From positions 76,554 through 140,553 of the forward strand of contig CAVUOD010000004.1 in the NCBI GenBank assembly GCA_963743015.1: a DNA stretch of 64,000 bases. Direction: 5' to 3'. This DNA is from CAVSRC01 sp963743015 (GTDB lineage Bacteria; Pseudomonadota; Alphaproteobacteria; Rhizobiales; Kaistiaceae). The translations under genes and the position numbers were made by a program. Positions 10,828 to 19,568 of the stretch are shown here, piece after piece (the first letter of the stretch is position 1; each line of letters begins with the position of its first letter). The notes under the pieces were generated by a model. It was not told where the DNA came from and did no database searches. It saw only the letters and a program-made list of their open reading frames with translations.

Positions 10828-11787
10828 TTAGTAGAGAACGTTCTGCGCTTCCGGAGAGTCGATATTGTCCTTGGTGACAATGACGACGCCGGTGTTGATG
10901 AACTTCTCGACGGTCTTGCCGGCAATGATGTCGCCGAGGGCCTTCACGCCGAGCTCGCCCATCTGGTAGGAGCCCTGGACGGCGATGGCATCGAGGGTGC
11001 CGTCCTTGACCATGTCCTGCAGGTCCTTGTTGCCGTCGAAGCCGACCGCCTCGATCTTGCCGGACTTGCCGGCCTGCTGGATGGCGCGGCCCATGCCGAC
11101 AGCGGTCGGCTCGTTGGCGCCGAAGATGCCGACGAGGTCAGGATTGGCGGCCAGAACGTCGGTGGTCTGGTCGAGGGCCTTGGCCATCTGGGCCTCGGAA
11201 TAGTAGGTCCCGACGATCTCGAGCTTGGAGTTCTTCGCGATATAGTCCTTGAAGCCGCCGACGCGACCGATTTCCGAACCCACGCCCGCGACATAGGACA
11301 TGACGGCGATCTTGCCGGTGGTGCCGGCCTTCTCGATCAGCCGCTTGGCGCAGAGCTGACCGGCCGCGTTGTTGTCGGTGGCCAGAAACGACTGGTAGTA
11401 ATCCTTGGCGCTGTCGGCCAGCATCGAGTTGATGATGACGACCGGAATGCCGGCTTCATGGGCCGCCTTGACCGGCGGGATCAGGGCTTCCGGATCGGAC
11501 GCCGCCAGAACGATGCCCGCGACCCCGCGGTTGACGGCGTTCTGAACCATATTGACTTCCTCGGCCACCTGCGTCTCGGCGGCGGGTCCCTGGAAGGTCA
11601 TGGTGTAGCCCGGCAGCTCCTTGATGGCCGCCGAAGCGCCCTTGTTCACGTTCTGCCAGAAGTTCGAATTCGTGGTCTTGACGATGACCGCGATTTCCTT
11701 CGACTGGGCCATTGCCGGGCCAGCCAGACCTGCGACCATGCCGACGGCCATGAGGCCGAGGGCCAGTTTCTTCACAGTATGCGTCAT
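10828..11787 (-). CDS. Sugar/polyol ABC transporter periplasmic binding protein
   Basis: This 319-residue RbsB-like binding protein has signal peptide MTHTVKKLALGLMAVGMVAGLAGPAMA, followed by QSKEIAVIVKTTNSNFWQNVNKGASAAIKEL. Typical elements are VAGIVLAASDPEALIPPVKAAHEAGIPVV, SFLATDNNAAGQLCAKRLIEKAG, LVGIFGANEPTAVGMGRAI and IEAVGFDGNKDLQDMVKDG. It captures substrate in the periplasm for the permease encoded just upstream. The enzyme set around it (SmoS-like dehydrogenase, tagatose-phosphate epimerase family) points to a hexitol such as galactitol or altritol. That substrate is inferred. Confidence 0.92.
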   Translation of the reverse strand: MTHTVKKLALGLMAVGMVAGLAGPAMAQSKEIAVIVKTTNSNFWQNVNKGASAAIKELPGYTMTFQGPAAETQVAEEVNMVQNAVNRGVAGIVLAASDPEALIPPVKAAHEAGIPVVIINSMLADSAKDYYQSFLATDNNAAGQLCAKRLIEKAGTTGKIAVMSYVAGVGSEIGRVGGFKDYIAKNSKLEIVGTYYSEAQMAKALDQTTDVLAANPDLVGIFGANEPTAVGMGRAIQQAGKSGKIEAVGFDGNKDLQDMVKDGTLDAIAVQGSYQMGELGVKALGDIIAGKTVEKFINTGVVIVTKDNIDSPEAQNVLY

Positions 11788-11833
11788 GACGATGTCCTCC
11801 CGTTGACGACGCTACAAATATCGGCGTGACGCG

Positions 11834-12874
11834 CTATCTCCGGTTCCGCAGGTAGTCGATATAGACGGTACCGATGATGACGCAGCCGATTATGATCTGC
11901 TGAATGAACGACGAGACGCCGTTCATGTTCAGACCATTCCGGAGTATTCCGATGACGAAGGCACCGATCATGGTGCCCGAGATGGTGCCGACGCCGCCCA
12001 TCAGCGAAGCACCGCCGATCACCGATGCCGCAATGGCGTCGAGTTCGTAGGCAGATGCCTTCATTGGGCTGGGCGGTGACCAGGCGCGACATGAGCACGA
12101 TGCCCGCCAGGCCGGCCATGAGCCCGGACAGGCCGTAGGCGAACATCTTGGTGCGCTCGACGTTGATGCCCGACAGGCGTGCGGCTTCCTCGTTGGAGCC
12201 GACGGCATAGATGTGCCGCCCCACCGGCAGCTGGCTCAGGATGAAGGCGACGACGATGGCGACCAGAACCAGCAGCACGACCGGGTAGGGAATGCCGGGA
12301 AAGACGACATGCGGAAGCCCGTTGGCGCCCTTTTCCAGGGTGCGGAAGAAGGAGCCGTTGCCGAGCACGCCGAACGCCTCGCCCAGTTGCGAAACCGGCG
12401 CGGCGCCGGTCAGTTGCAGCGCCGTGCCGCGAGCGATCAGCGTCATGCCGAGCGTGGCGATGAACGGCGCCAGCTTCATGCGGGTGACCACGAAACCGTT
12501 GATAAGCCCGCAGAAAGTGCCAATCACCAGCCCGGCACCCATGGCGGCGGGTACAGGCCAGCCTGCCTTGACCAGAAGGGCGGCTCCGGTGCCCGCCAGG
12601 GCCAGAACCGAGCCGACGCTAAGGTCGATGCCGCCGGTGATGATGACGAGCGTTTCACCGACCCCAAGAAAACGATCGAGGTGGTCTGCAACGCCACCGT
12701 GATACCGTTGTTGACCGTGAAGAAGGCGTTGGCGGTGACCCCGAAGATCGCGATCAACACAATCAGGCCGGCCAGTGCAGAGAATTTCTGCACCAGATCT
12801 TTGCGCCGCTGACTGGTCAGTCGGACCATTTCGACGCGTTCGGCGCTGGCTGCGCTTGTGCTGCCGTCGCTCAT
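11834..12874 (-). CDS. Sugar/polyol ABC transporter permease (RbsC family), two frame breaks
   Basis: This inner-membrane permease is about 346 residues when repaired. Three frames must be joined. The N-terminal part runs MSDGSTSAASAERVEM to VALQTTSIVFLG. The middle (LVIGTFCGLINGFVVTRMKLAPFIATLGMTLIARGTALQL to MSRLVTAQPN) carries the FIATLG and YAVGSNEEAARLSGI signatures. The C-terminal part (ASAYELDAIAASVIGGASLMGGVGTISGTMIGAFVIGIL) carries the GGASL.GG.G signature. Breaks are near 12665 and 12065. Each junction preserves the family alignment, so the gene was intact recently or is intact in the real genome. It lies between the Fe-alcohol dehydrogenase and the binding-protein genes. Confidence 0.85.
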
Positions 12875-12943
12875 CTCAGACCCTTGACCCTCGTCCCCTG
12901 CGGCGCCCTTGCCCGATCGCCCAGCGCCGCAGCGCGTGCTCGT

Positions 12944-14122
12944 TCATCCCGCCAGTGCCGTGGTCGGCTGCCGGTAGCTCTTCAGATAGATGGCGCGCAT
13001 ATCCGCTTCGGTGGGCTTCACCGGATTGGCCGTGTGGTCCGGAAACGCCATGGCGTGCTTCAGAACCGGATCGAGATCGTTCGGCGAAATGCCGAAATCG
13101 TCCATGAAGCACCTGAGGTTGATGCGTTCCAGGAAGGTCGCGATGACGGACGAGAAGGAGCGTGCGGCTTCCTCGTCAGTGCCGCTGCCGCCGAAGATCC
13201 GCGACACATTGGCGAACTTCTCCACCGCGCCCTTCCACGTGAAATCGGCGAAGGCCGGATAGATCAGCGCCAGGGATTCGCCGTGGCTGACCTGCGGATA
13301 GTGTCCGCTGATCGGCTGGCCGGCGGCATGGGGCAGCGTCGTGCCGACATTGGCCAGGCAGATGCCGGCCAGCGTATCGGCCCAGGCGAGCTGTTCGCGC
13401 GCCTCGAGATCCGCGCCGTTGTCGATCACGCGCGGCAGATAGGTCGCCACCCGCTGGATCGCATCGAGGGCGAGCAGGTCGACATAGGGCTGCGCGGTGT
13501 CGTTGATGTAGGATTCGAAAGTATGGGTGAACACGTCGAACCCGGTCGCCGCCGTCACCTTGGGCGGCAGGCTCAACATCAGTTCCGGATCGATGATCGC
13601 GGCCCGGCACAACAGGTTGTCGTTCCACATCGCGGACTTGTCCTTGTCCGCAGTGTTGGTGAAGACCGAGACCTTCGAGGTCTGGGTTCCGGTGCCCGAG
13701 GTCGTGCTGATGGCAACGATCGGCAGCGTCGCCGAAGTCGGCGCCTTCTTGTAGTAGAGATAGTCCCAGGCCGTGCCCGGATGGGTCGCGGCCACCGCGA
13801 TGGCCTTGGCCGTGTCGATGGCGCTGCCGCCCCCCATGCCGAGGCAACCGTTGACCCGCGCCTCGCGCGCCCGCGCGGCACCTTGCTGAATGGCATCGAG
13901 CGTGGGATTGGGCGAAACATTGTCGAATTCGACGAAGGTAACGCCGGCCCGCGTCAGCGATTCGCGCACGTCCTGAACCAGGTCGGGAATGGCGGCGCGC
14001 AGGCCGGGATCAACAACGAACAGCACGTGGTCGGCGACGGCCTTGACGACGTCTCCGGTGCGATTGCGAGAGCCGTTCCCGAAATGCAGTCGCGTCGGCT
14101 GGTAGAAATTGAAGCTCTTCAT
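12944..14122 (-). CDS. Iron-containing (group III) alcohol dehydrogenase
   Basis: This 392-residue NAD(P)-dependent dehydrogenase of the iron-ADH family oxidises an alcohol or polyol, or reduces an aldehyde, in the cytoplasm. It shows the nucleotide motif GMGGGSAIDTAKAIA, the region AISTTSGTGTQTSKVSV and the metal-binding set D...H..E in GFDVFTHTFESYI plus the His-rich stretch LPHAAGQPISGHYPQVSHGESLA. Length and motifs are normal. It follows the remnant kinase with a 4-bp overlap (ATGA) and precedes the permease. It is likely to act on the transported polyol or a pathway intermediate. The specific substrate is not evident. Confidence 0.9.
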   Translation of the reverse strand: MKSFNFYQPTRLHFGNGSRNRTGDVVKAVADHVLFVVDPGLRAAIPDLVQDVRESLTRAGVTFVEFDNVSPNPTLDAIQQGAARAREARVNGCLGMGGGSAIDTAKAIAVAATHPGTAWDYLYYKKAPTSATLPIVAISTTSGTGTQTSKVSVFTNTADKDKSAMWNDNLLCRAAIIDPELMLSLPPKVTAATGFDVFTHTFESYINDTAQPYVDLLALDAIQRVATYLPRVIDNGADLEAREQLAWADTLAGICLANVGTTLPHAAGQPISGHYPQVSHGESLALIYPAFADFTWKGAVEKFANVSRIFGGSGTDEEAARSFSSVIATFLERINLRCFMDDFGISPNDLDPVLKHAMAFPDHTANPVKPTEADMRAIYLKSYRQPTTALAG

Positions 14123-14761
14123 GACGGTACCTCAGTCGGCAGATGTCTGCTCAAGTCTGGCGTTCCTGGAAATTCCTTCACGTCCGCCAAGGCGCGGTTG
14201 CCTTCCATCAAACCGACTACGGCGGCGGGCAGCGCCGCCGCGGCATCGGCGAGCCCCCGGGCTTCGCGTCGGGGCGCTGCCCAGCGCAGTGAGAGCGACG
14301 AAGGTTGCGTAGAAGCAGTCACCGGCGCCGGTTGCGTCGACGACGTCGACGACGTGACCGGGGAGCGACAAGAACTCACCGGGCATGAAACAGGCGCAGC
14401 TCGCACCGCCCTCTTTCATCGCGACGCGCCCGGCGCCGGCTTCGAACACCCGAATTACGGCCTCAGCCTCGGAATCACCCGGAAACGGACCCGACATGTC
14501 GTCGCTACTTGGGAGGATAAAGTCTGTTCCGGCGAGGGCTTTACTGATCATGGACGCGCAATCGGGGTTCGATGCGATTGCTCTGCGGATATTGGGGTCG
14601 TAGGAGATCCTGCCGCCGCCGGCGCGCACGGCGTCGAACAGCGTCGGAATTGCCGCGGCCATTTTCGGATCGCCGGGCGACGACCCGGACACGCGCTCTT
14701 CGCGGCACGCGAACGCGACCGGGAGTTCTCCGGCGACGAGCATGGTGGACAAGGTCGACAT
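14119..14761 (-). pseudogene. Decayed PfkB-family sugar kinase
   Basis: This is a remnant of a ribokinase/PfkB-type kinase. The middle and C-terminal parts are recognisable: RVSGSSPGDPKMAAAIPTLFDAVRAGGGRISYDPNIR, VAMKEGGASCACF and the anion-hole and catalytic-base motif VVDATGAGDCFYATFVALTAL. After a frame break near 14275, ALADVKEFPGTPDLSRHLPTEVPS closes the protein in the frame that overlaps the next gene (ATGA). The N-terminus (MSTLSTMLVAGEL) runs straight into the SGSS segment, so roughly 100 residues holding the substrate-binding lid and GG motifs are missing. The genomic order (SDR, kinase, Fe-ADH, transporter) suggests it once phosphorylated the ketose, for example tagatose. As read it cannot make a working kinase. 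Confidence 0.75.
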
Positions 14762-14782
14762 GGATGTCTCCCGGGTTCGCCG

Positions 14783-15556
14783 CTAGCTCATCCAGTTTCC
14801 GCCGTCGACATTGAGCGTCTGCGCCACGACGTATTCGGCGTCGTCGGACGCCAGGAATACCGCAGCACCGGCCAGATCATCCGGGAAGCCCATACGTCCA
14901 TAGGGAACGGCCAGTCCGACCTGACGCTTCTTCTCGCCGATGGCGAGGTTCTCGTATTGTGCGAACTTGGCATCGACCTCGTCCCACATCGGCGTGTCGA
15001 CGACGCCCGGCGCGATGCCGTTGACGCGGATGCCGTCCTTGATCAGGCCGAGCGCGGCGGACTGGGTCAGGCTGATCACCGCCGCCTTGGAGGCGCAATA
15101 GACCCCGACCAGCGCTTCGCCGCGCCGGCCGGCCTGGCTGGCCATGTTGATGATGCGGCCCTTGGTGCCGTGCGCAATCATGCTGCGCGCCACGGTCTGC
15201 AACGTGAACAGGAGCCCCGCCACGTTGACCGCGAACACCCGGTCATAATCCTCGCGGGAAATCTCGACGATCGGGGCCAGGGTGAACAGCGCGGCGTTGT
15301 TGACCAGAATGTCGATCCGGCCGAATTCGGCGTTGACCTTCTCGACCATGGCGTCGATGGACGCCTGCTTGGTCACATCGAGTTCGATGGCCATCGCGCC
15401 ATCGAGGCCGTCGGCCGTCTTCTTGGCTTCGGCGAAATTGATGTCGGCGACCACGACCTTGGCGCCTTCGGCGGCAAAACGCTGGCAGAATGCCCGCCCG
15501 ATGCCTTGGGCACCGCCGGTGATGATGGCGACCTTGTCCGCAAGCTTCATGCTCAT
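14783..15556 (-). CDS. SmoS/PolS-like polyol (sorbitol/galactitol) dehydrogenase, SDR family
   Basis: This 257-residue short-chain dehydrogenase should oxidise a hexitol to a ketose with NAD. Motifs are TGGAQGIGRAF (cofactor glycine-rich), NNAALF, catalytic Ser in INMASQAGRRGEALVGVYCASK with Tyr and Lys of YxxxK, and the C-terminal NVDGGNWMS. The stretch NMASQAGRRGEALVGVYC and the tail VAQTLNVDGGNWMS are what I remember of the Rhodobacter sorbitol/polyol dehydrogenase SmoS/PolS, so a sorbitol, galactitol or related hexitol substrate is likely. A GGGAGG ribosome site precedes ATG 15556. First gene of the seven-gene operon; LacI-type sites lie 165-195 nt upstream. Confidence 0.92.
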   Translation of the reverse strand: MSMKLADKVAIITGGAQGIGRAFCQRFAAEGAKVVVADINFAEAKKTADGLDGAMAIELDVTKQASIDAMVEKVNAEFGRIDILVNNAALFTLAPIVEISREDYDRVFAVNVAGLLFTLQTVARSMIAHGTKGRIINMASQAGRRGEALVGVYCASKAAVISLTQSAALGLIKDGIRVNGIAPGVVDTPMWDEVDAKFAQYENLAIGEKKRQVGLAVPYGRMGFPDDLAGAAVFLASDDAEYVVAQTLNVDGGNWMS

Positions 15557-15719
15557 GTGAGCACAGCCTCCCTAGTTTGGTTCCTCCATTCGATCGCCCG
15601 GCCTGGTTCTTGTTCTGCCGTGACAATCGCTGCGCGCAGCATGCCGGTTCGTTGGCACATCCAGCTTGGCGGAGCGCAATTGCTGGAACGCAGCCTATCG
15701 AAAATCGTGGTTCTGCTCA

Positions 15720-15750
15720 AGCTAAATTGTATTAGCTAAACGTTTTAGCT
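15720..15750. promoter_or_regulatory. Overlapping LacI-type operator dyads before the polyol operon
   Basis: An AT-rich patch between the LacI gene and the SDR gene carries AGCTAA at 15720 and 15734 and TTAGCT at 15732 and 15745. They form two overlapping dyads, one with the central AAACGTTT core (15738-15745) typical of LacI/GalR-family sites. The only candidate binder in the vicinity is the LacI-family protein encoded immediately upstream. Confidence 0.6.
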
Positions 15751-15838
15751 CGGATTATTGGCGATTTTTGGCCGAAAAGACATTTTCACAGGCGGGGCAA
15801 AAAGAATGCGCGGCCGGCCGGCAGACGGCGACGGCGCA

Positions 15839-16852
15839 TCAGGACCTGGGCGACGACTCGATCAATTCGTAGGGCGCGAAATGAATGTGGTCCTGGTTCG
15901 CGTCGAGTCCGTTGCGGTAGAGAGAGAAGGCCGTCGACATCATGCTTTCGGCGTTCTGGCGCACACAGACAAAGTCGAGATCGACCGCTTCCATGAACGG
16001 GTGGTAGTCGAAGACGGCATAGCTCACCGCGCGGCACCGCTCCCGGTCTTCGCGGAAATAGAGCAGCAGGCCTTCCATCACCGCCAGCGAATTGACGAAG
16101 ATGCCGGCGATCTTCTCGTCGCTCGCGAACAGGTCGGCAAACACGTCGCGCACGCGCGTGGCATCAAACGGGGTTGGCACGAACGGCTTCTCGACATAGG
16201 CGCGGGAACGCGCCGCCAAAGCGGCGAGGAAACCGTCGAGGCGCCGTCGCGTCACCGAGTGGTTCCGCATGCCGCCTACGAAGTAGACCTTGCCGTCCTT
16301 GTGTGCCGCCTCGATGCGGTCGAGCAGGCGTTCGGTGAGGACCTGGGCGGCGGCGAAGCTGTCGGTGGTCACCACATGGCCGGCTCCGCCATGAGCGTCG
16401 ATGACAATCTGCTTGAGCCTGGCGCGCTTGAGGGTGTTGCTGACCTCGGTGATCGCAGCCGTATTCGCGGTGAAGACGCAATCGACGTTCTGCGAGATGA
16501 AATAGTCGATGGCGTCCAGCTCCTCGGTCCTGTCGTGATGCGTGGCGATGATGAGCGGAAACAAGCCGTTGGCGCGCGCCAGCCGCTCAAAGGCCTCGGC
16601 CATGCCCGAAAAGAAGCGGTGGGTCAGCGTCGGCACCATGATGGCGACGATGTTGGATTTTCCCGATCTGAGATTGCGCGCATGCAGATTGGGCTGGTAG
16701 TTCATCTCCCGCGCCGTCTTCAGGATCTTCTCGCTGGTTTCGGCTGAAATGCGGAATTCCTCGGCGCGGCCGCTGAGCACCATGCTCACCGTGGTCACCG
16801 AACGGCCGGCCGCCAGCGAAATGGCCTTGATGGTTGGGCGGGCGCCCGCCAT
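15839..16852 (-). CDS. LacI-family transcriptional regulator
   Basis: This regulator of about 337 residues has the usual N-terminal helix-turn-helix and hinge (PTIKAISLAAGRSVTTVSMVLSGRAEEFRISAETSEKILKTAREMNYQPNLHARNLRSGKS) followed by a periplasmic-binding-protein-like effector domain (NIVAIMVPTLTHRFFSGMAEAFERLARANGLFPLI). ATG 16852 is preferred over 16861 because AGAAGGTG sits about 6 nt upstream of it. It is on the same strand and directly upstream of the polyol operon, with operator-like dyads in between, so it most likely represses that operon and is relieved by a sugar or polyol effector. Confidence 0.92.
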   Translation of the reverse strand: MAGARPTIKAISLAAGRSVTTVSMVLSGRAEEFRISAETSEKILKTAREMNYQPNLHARNLRSGKSNIVAIMVPTLTHRFFSGMAEAFERLARANGLFPLIIATHHDRTEELDAIDYFISQNVDCVFTANTAAITEVSNTLKRARLKQIVIDAHGGAGHVVTTDSFAAAQVLTERLLDRIEAAHKDGKVYFVGGMRNHSVTRRRLDGFLAALAARSRAYVEKPFVPTPFDATRVRDVFADLFASDEKIAGIFVNSLAVMEGLLLYFREDRERCRAVSYAVFDYHPFMEAVDLDFVCVRQNAESMMSTAFSLYRNGLDANQDHIHFAPYELIESSPRS

Positions 16853-17241
16853 GCAAATCACCTTCTCATCGTGTCGCGGCGCGGCTCAGCAATCCGGCGG
16901 CAACGCTTAACCGCGACGGGGGAGCCCACCCGACGGATGCTCGATCGGTCCCGCGACGGCGCCACAGTGTCTTGGGGATGGCAGCGCAGCGCAAGCCAAA
17001 ACAAGGCAGCAGAGCCCCATCCGCCAAAAACGACGCCGCACGGCCTGCCCGGAAGAACCGGCCGGCCGGCTCGCCAACCCACATCGGACATGGGCCGGAT
17101 GTCCGAAATCGCCGCCGAGGGAGCCATGTGCCGATGAACCGATCCGCCAGCGGGTTGCCCTGTTTCTTGGCCGCGTCGCCGCTCCTGCCCTGTCCAATCT
17201 CTAACGTCACCTGCATTGCCGATGCGTCCGGCACGCCGCGA
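16853..17241. other. Intergenic region, no gene seen
   Basis: This 389-bp gap lies between the idonate-dehydrogenase stop and the LacI start. Open frames on both strands here are arginine-rich and lack a ribosome site or any recognisable family. I see no clear operator or hairpin. Confidence 0.5.
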
Positions 17242-18282
17242 TCAGGCAAATGTCAGCTGCACTTTGACCGACCGTGATCGATCAGTCGCCGCTTCGAACG
17301 CCTCGCCAACGCGCTCCAGCGGATAGCTGCCGGTAATCACCGGCCCGACATCGATCGCATGACTGTCGATGAGACGCACGGCTTCGGCAAATTCGGCATG
17401 GAACCGATGCGTGCCCTTCAGTTCCACTTCCTTGCCGACAACCAGATTGATCGGAACGGGAAGGTCACCGGCAACGCCAACCTGGACGATCGTGCCAAGC
17501 GGTCTGACCGACTGGATGGCGGAGCGCACGGCAGCCAGCGCCGCGGAGCATTCGAAGACCAAGTCGAAATAACCCTTGTCTTGTGCATAGGCATCCATGG
17601 CCGTGGCATCACCGGCGACGTTGATGGTTCGCGTGGCGCCCATCCTGGCGGCAACCGCAAGGGTTGTCTCCTGGACATCGGTCACGACGATTTCGGCCGC
17701 CCCGCGCTGGCGGGCGACAGCGATGCACAAGGCACCAATCGGGCCGGATCCGGTCACGAGCACGCGCTTGTTTGCCAGCTCGCCGGCACGGTTCGCCGCA
17801 TGGACACAGACCGCCAGCGGCTCCGAACAGGCGGCTTCCGCCAGGCTCGTCCCGGCGCCAATCGGCAGGCATTGCTTGGCATCGACCACGATAAGGTCGC
17901 GGAACAGGCCCTGCTCGTGTGGAAAGCGCAGCGCCGAACCGCTGAAGCGCATGTTGAGGCAGTGCTGGAAGGCGCCCTCGCGACAGAACCGGCATTCCCC
18001 GCACGGCCGGCTCGGGTTCACCGCCACGCGGGTACCTTCCGCCAGACCGAGGACGCCGGGCCCCACCGCCACAACGGTCCCTGCCGCCTCGTGACCGAGG
18101 ACGATCGGCTCGCGCACGCGGATCGGGCCGAAGCCGCCATCCTGATAGTAGTGCAGGTCGGAGCCGCAGATGCCGCCGGCACCGATCGCCACCAGCACCT
18201 CTCCGCTGCCCGGATCGCCGACTTCGTCGGTCTCGACACGGAGATCGCGCTTATCGTGGAGGCGGCAGACGCGTGTGTGCAT
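17242..18282 (-). CDS. Zinc-dependent L-idonate 5-dehydrogenase-like enzyme (MDR family)
   Basis: This 346-residue medium-chain dehydrogenase is close to L-idonate 5-dehydrogenase/sorbitol dehydrogenase. Catalytic zinc ligands are in GICGSDLHYYQDGG (Cys) and VLGHEAAGTV (His, Glu). The structural zinc Cys set is in NPSRPCGECRFCREGAFQHC. The Rossmann motif is VLVTGSGPIGALCIAVARQRGA. It starts at ATG 18282, 8 nt after the TRAP large-permease stop, making it the last gene of the TRAP operon. With TRAP transport and an enolase-superfamily dehydratase remnant across the promoter region, a sugar-acid route (idonate, gulonate or similar) is the best guess. Confidence 0.9.
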   Translation of the reverse strand: MHTRVCRLHDKRDLRVETDEVGDPGSGEVLVAIGAGGICGSDLHYYQDGGFGPIRVREPIVLGHEAAGTVVAVGPGVLGLAEGTRVAVNPSRPCGECRFCREGAFQHCLNMRFSGSALRFPHEQGLFRDLIVVDAKQCLPIGAGTSLAEAACSEPLAVCVHAANRAGELANKRVLVTGSGPIGALCIAVARQRGAAEIVVTDVQETTLAVAARMGATRTINVAGDATAMDAYAQDKGYFDLVFECSAALAAVRSAIQSVRPLGTIVQVGVAGDLPVPINLVVGKEVELKGTHRFHAEFAEAVRLIDSHAIDVGPVITGSYPLERVGEAFEAATDRSRSVKVQLTFA

Positions 18283-18290
18283 AAAGGAGC

Positions 18291-19568
18291 CTAGCGAAGG
18301 AGCGTCGAGGGCAGCCAGGTCGCGATCGCTGGAACGTAGGAGACCAGCAGCAGCACCAGGATATTCGACAGCAGGAAGGGCCAGATCGCCTTGACCACCG
18401 GCATCAGCGGCAGGCGGGCGATGTTGGCGCAGACGAAGAGGCAGACGCCGACCGGCGGCGTGGTCAGCCCGATCATCAGGTTCAGCACCGCAAAGGTGGC
18501 AAAGTGCAGCGGCTCGATGCCGACCTGCTGGGCCAATGTGAGCAACGGCACGAAGAGAATGATCAGTGCCGCGATCGTCTCCATGAACATGCCGACGAAC
18601 AGCAGCAGGATGTTGATCAGCAGGATGACCAGATATTTGTTGTCGGTCACCGACAGCACGGCCTTGGCGATCGCCTGCGGGATGTGCTCGGCCACCAGAA
18701 TCCATCCGAACACATTGGCGAATCCGACCAGGGCGAGGATCGCCGCCGAAGAGACGGCGCTGTCGATCAGGATCTTCGGCACCGCCTTGAGCGGCAGTTC
18801 GCGATAGACGAAAGCTCCGACCACGAAGGCATAGACGCTGGCGATCACGGCCGTTTCGGTGGGCGTCGCGATACCGGTCATCAAGCCGCCGATGATGATC
18901 GCGGTCATGGCGATGGCCCAGAACGCGCTGGCGAAGGAGGCGGCGAGTTCCCTGAAGCCCTGCCAGGGCTGGCGCGGAAAGTCCTTGCGCACGGCGACGA
19001 TATAGGCCGCCACCATCATGGCGAGGCCCATCAGGATTCCGGGCACGGCGCCGGCAAGGAACATCTTGCCGACCGAAATGCCCGACAGTGCACCGACGAT
19101 GATCATCGGAACCGAAGGCGGGATGATCGGCCCCACAGTCGACGACGCCGCCGTAACGGCGGCGGAAAAATCGGCCGGATAGCCGGCCTTCTTCATGCCC
19201 GGGATCAGCATGCCGCCGATCGAGGCCGCGTCGGCGACCGCCGTCCCGGAGATGCCGCCGAACAACATCGAACCGGCGATGTTGGTAAGGCCGAGGCCGC
19301 CGCGCGCCCAGCCGACCAGCGCATTGGCAAAGCGTACGATGCGCTCGGTGATGCCGCCGCGATTCATCAGATTGCCGGCAAGGATGAAACCGGGAATGCA
19401 CAACAGCACGAAGACGTCGATGCCGGCGTACATCTTCTGCGGCATCACGACGAGTGGAATGCCGGCGGTGAGAAGATAGGCCATCGAGGCCAGACCCAGC
19501 GTCACCGCGACCGGGATGCCGATGGCAAGACCACCGATGAAGACGACGATGAGGACGGTGAGGCTCAT
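18291..19568 (-). CDS. TRAP transporter large permease (DctM)
   Basis: This 425-residue membrane protein is the main transport subunit of a TRAP uptake system driven by an ion gradient. It has about twelve hydrophobic segments and conserved stretches GIPVAVTLGLASMAYLL, PGFILAGNLMNRGGITERI, GTAVADAASIGGMLIPGMKKAGY, SSTVGPIIPPSVPMIIVG and IGLTTPPVGVCLFV. ATG 19568 overlaps the small-permease stop by four bases (ATGA). Length and motifs are normal for DctM. Confidence 0.95.
   Translation of the reverse strand: MSLTVLIVVFIGGLAIGIPVAVTLGLASMAYLLTAGIPLVVMPQKMYAGIDVFVLLCIPGFILAGNLMNRGGITERIVRFANALVGWARGGLGLTNIAGSMLFGGISGTAVADAASIGGMLIPGMKKAGYPADFSAAVTAASSTVGPIIPPSVPMIIVGALSGISVGKMFLAGAVPGILMGLAMMVAAYIVAVRKDFPRQPWQGFRELAASFASAFWAIAMTAIIIGGLMTGIATPTETAVIASVYAFVVGAFVYRELPLKAVPKILIDSAVSSAAILALVGFANVFGWILVAEHIPQAIAKAVLSVTDNKYLVILLINILLLFVGMFMETIAALIILFVPLLTLAQQVGIEPLHFATFAVLNLMIGLTTPPVGVCLFVCANIARLPLMPVVKAIWPFLLSNILVLLLVSYVPAIATWLPSTLLR

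Noticed and set aside
12884..15739. Plus-strand open frame of 951 codons across the Fe-ADH, kinase remnant and SDR
   Set aside because: It is antisense to well recognised genes, is rich in Arg, Gly, His and Asp as expected for a GC-rich shadow frame, and shows no family.
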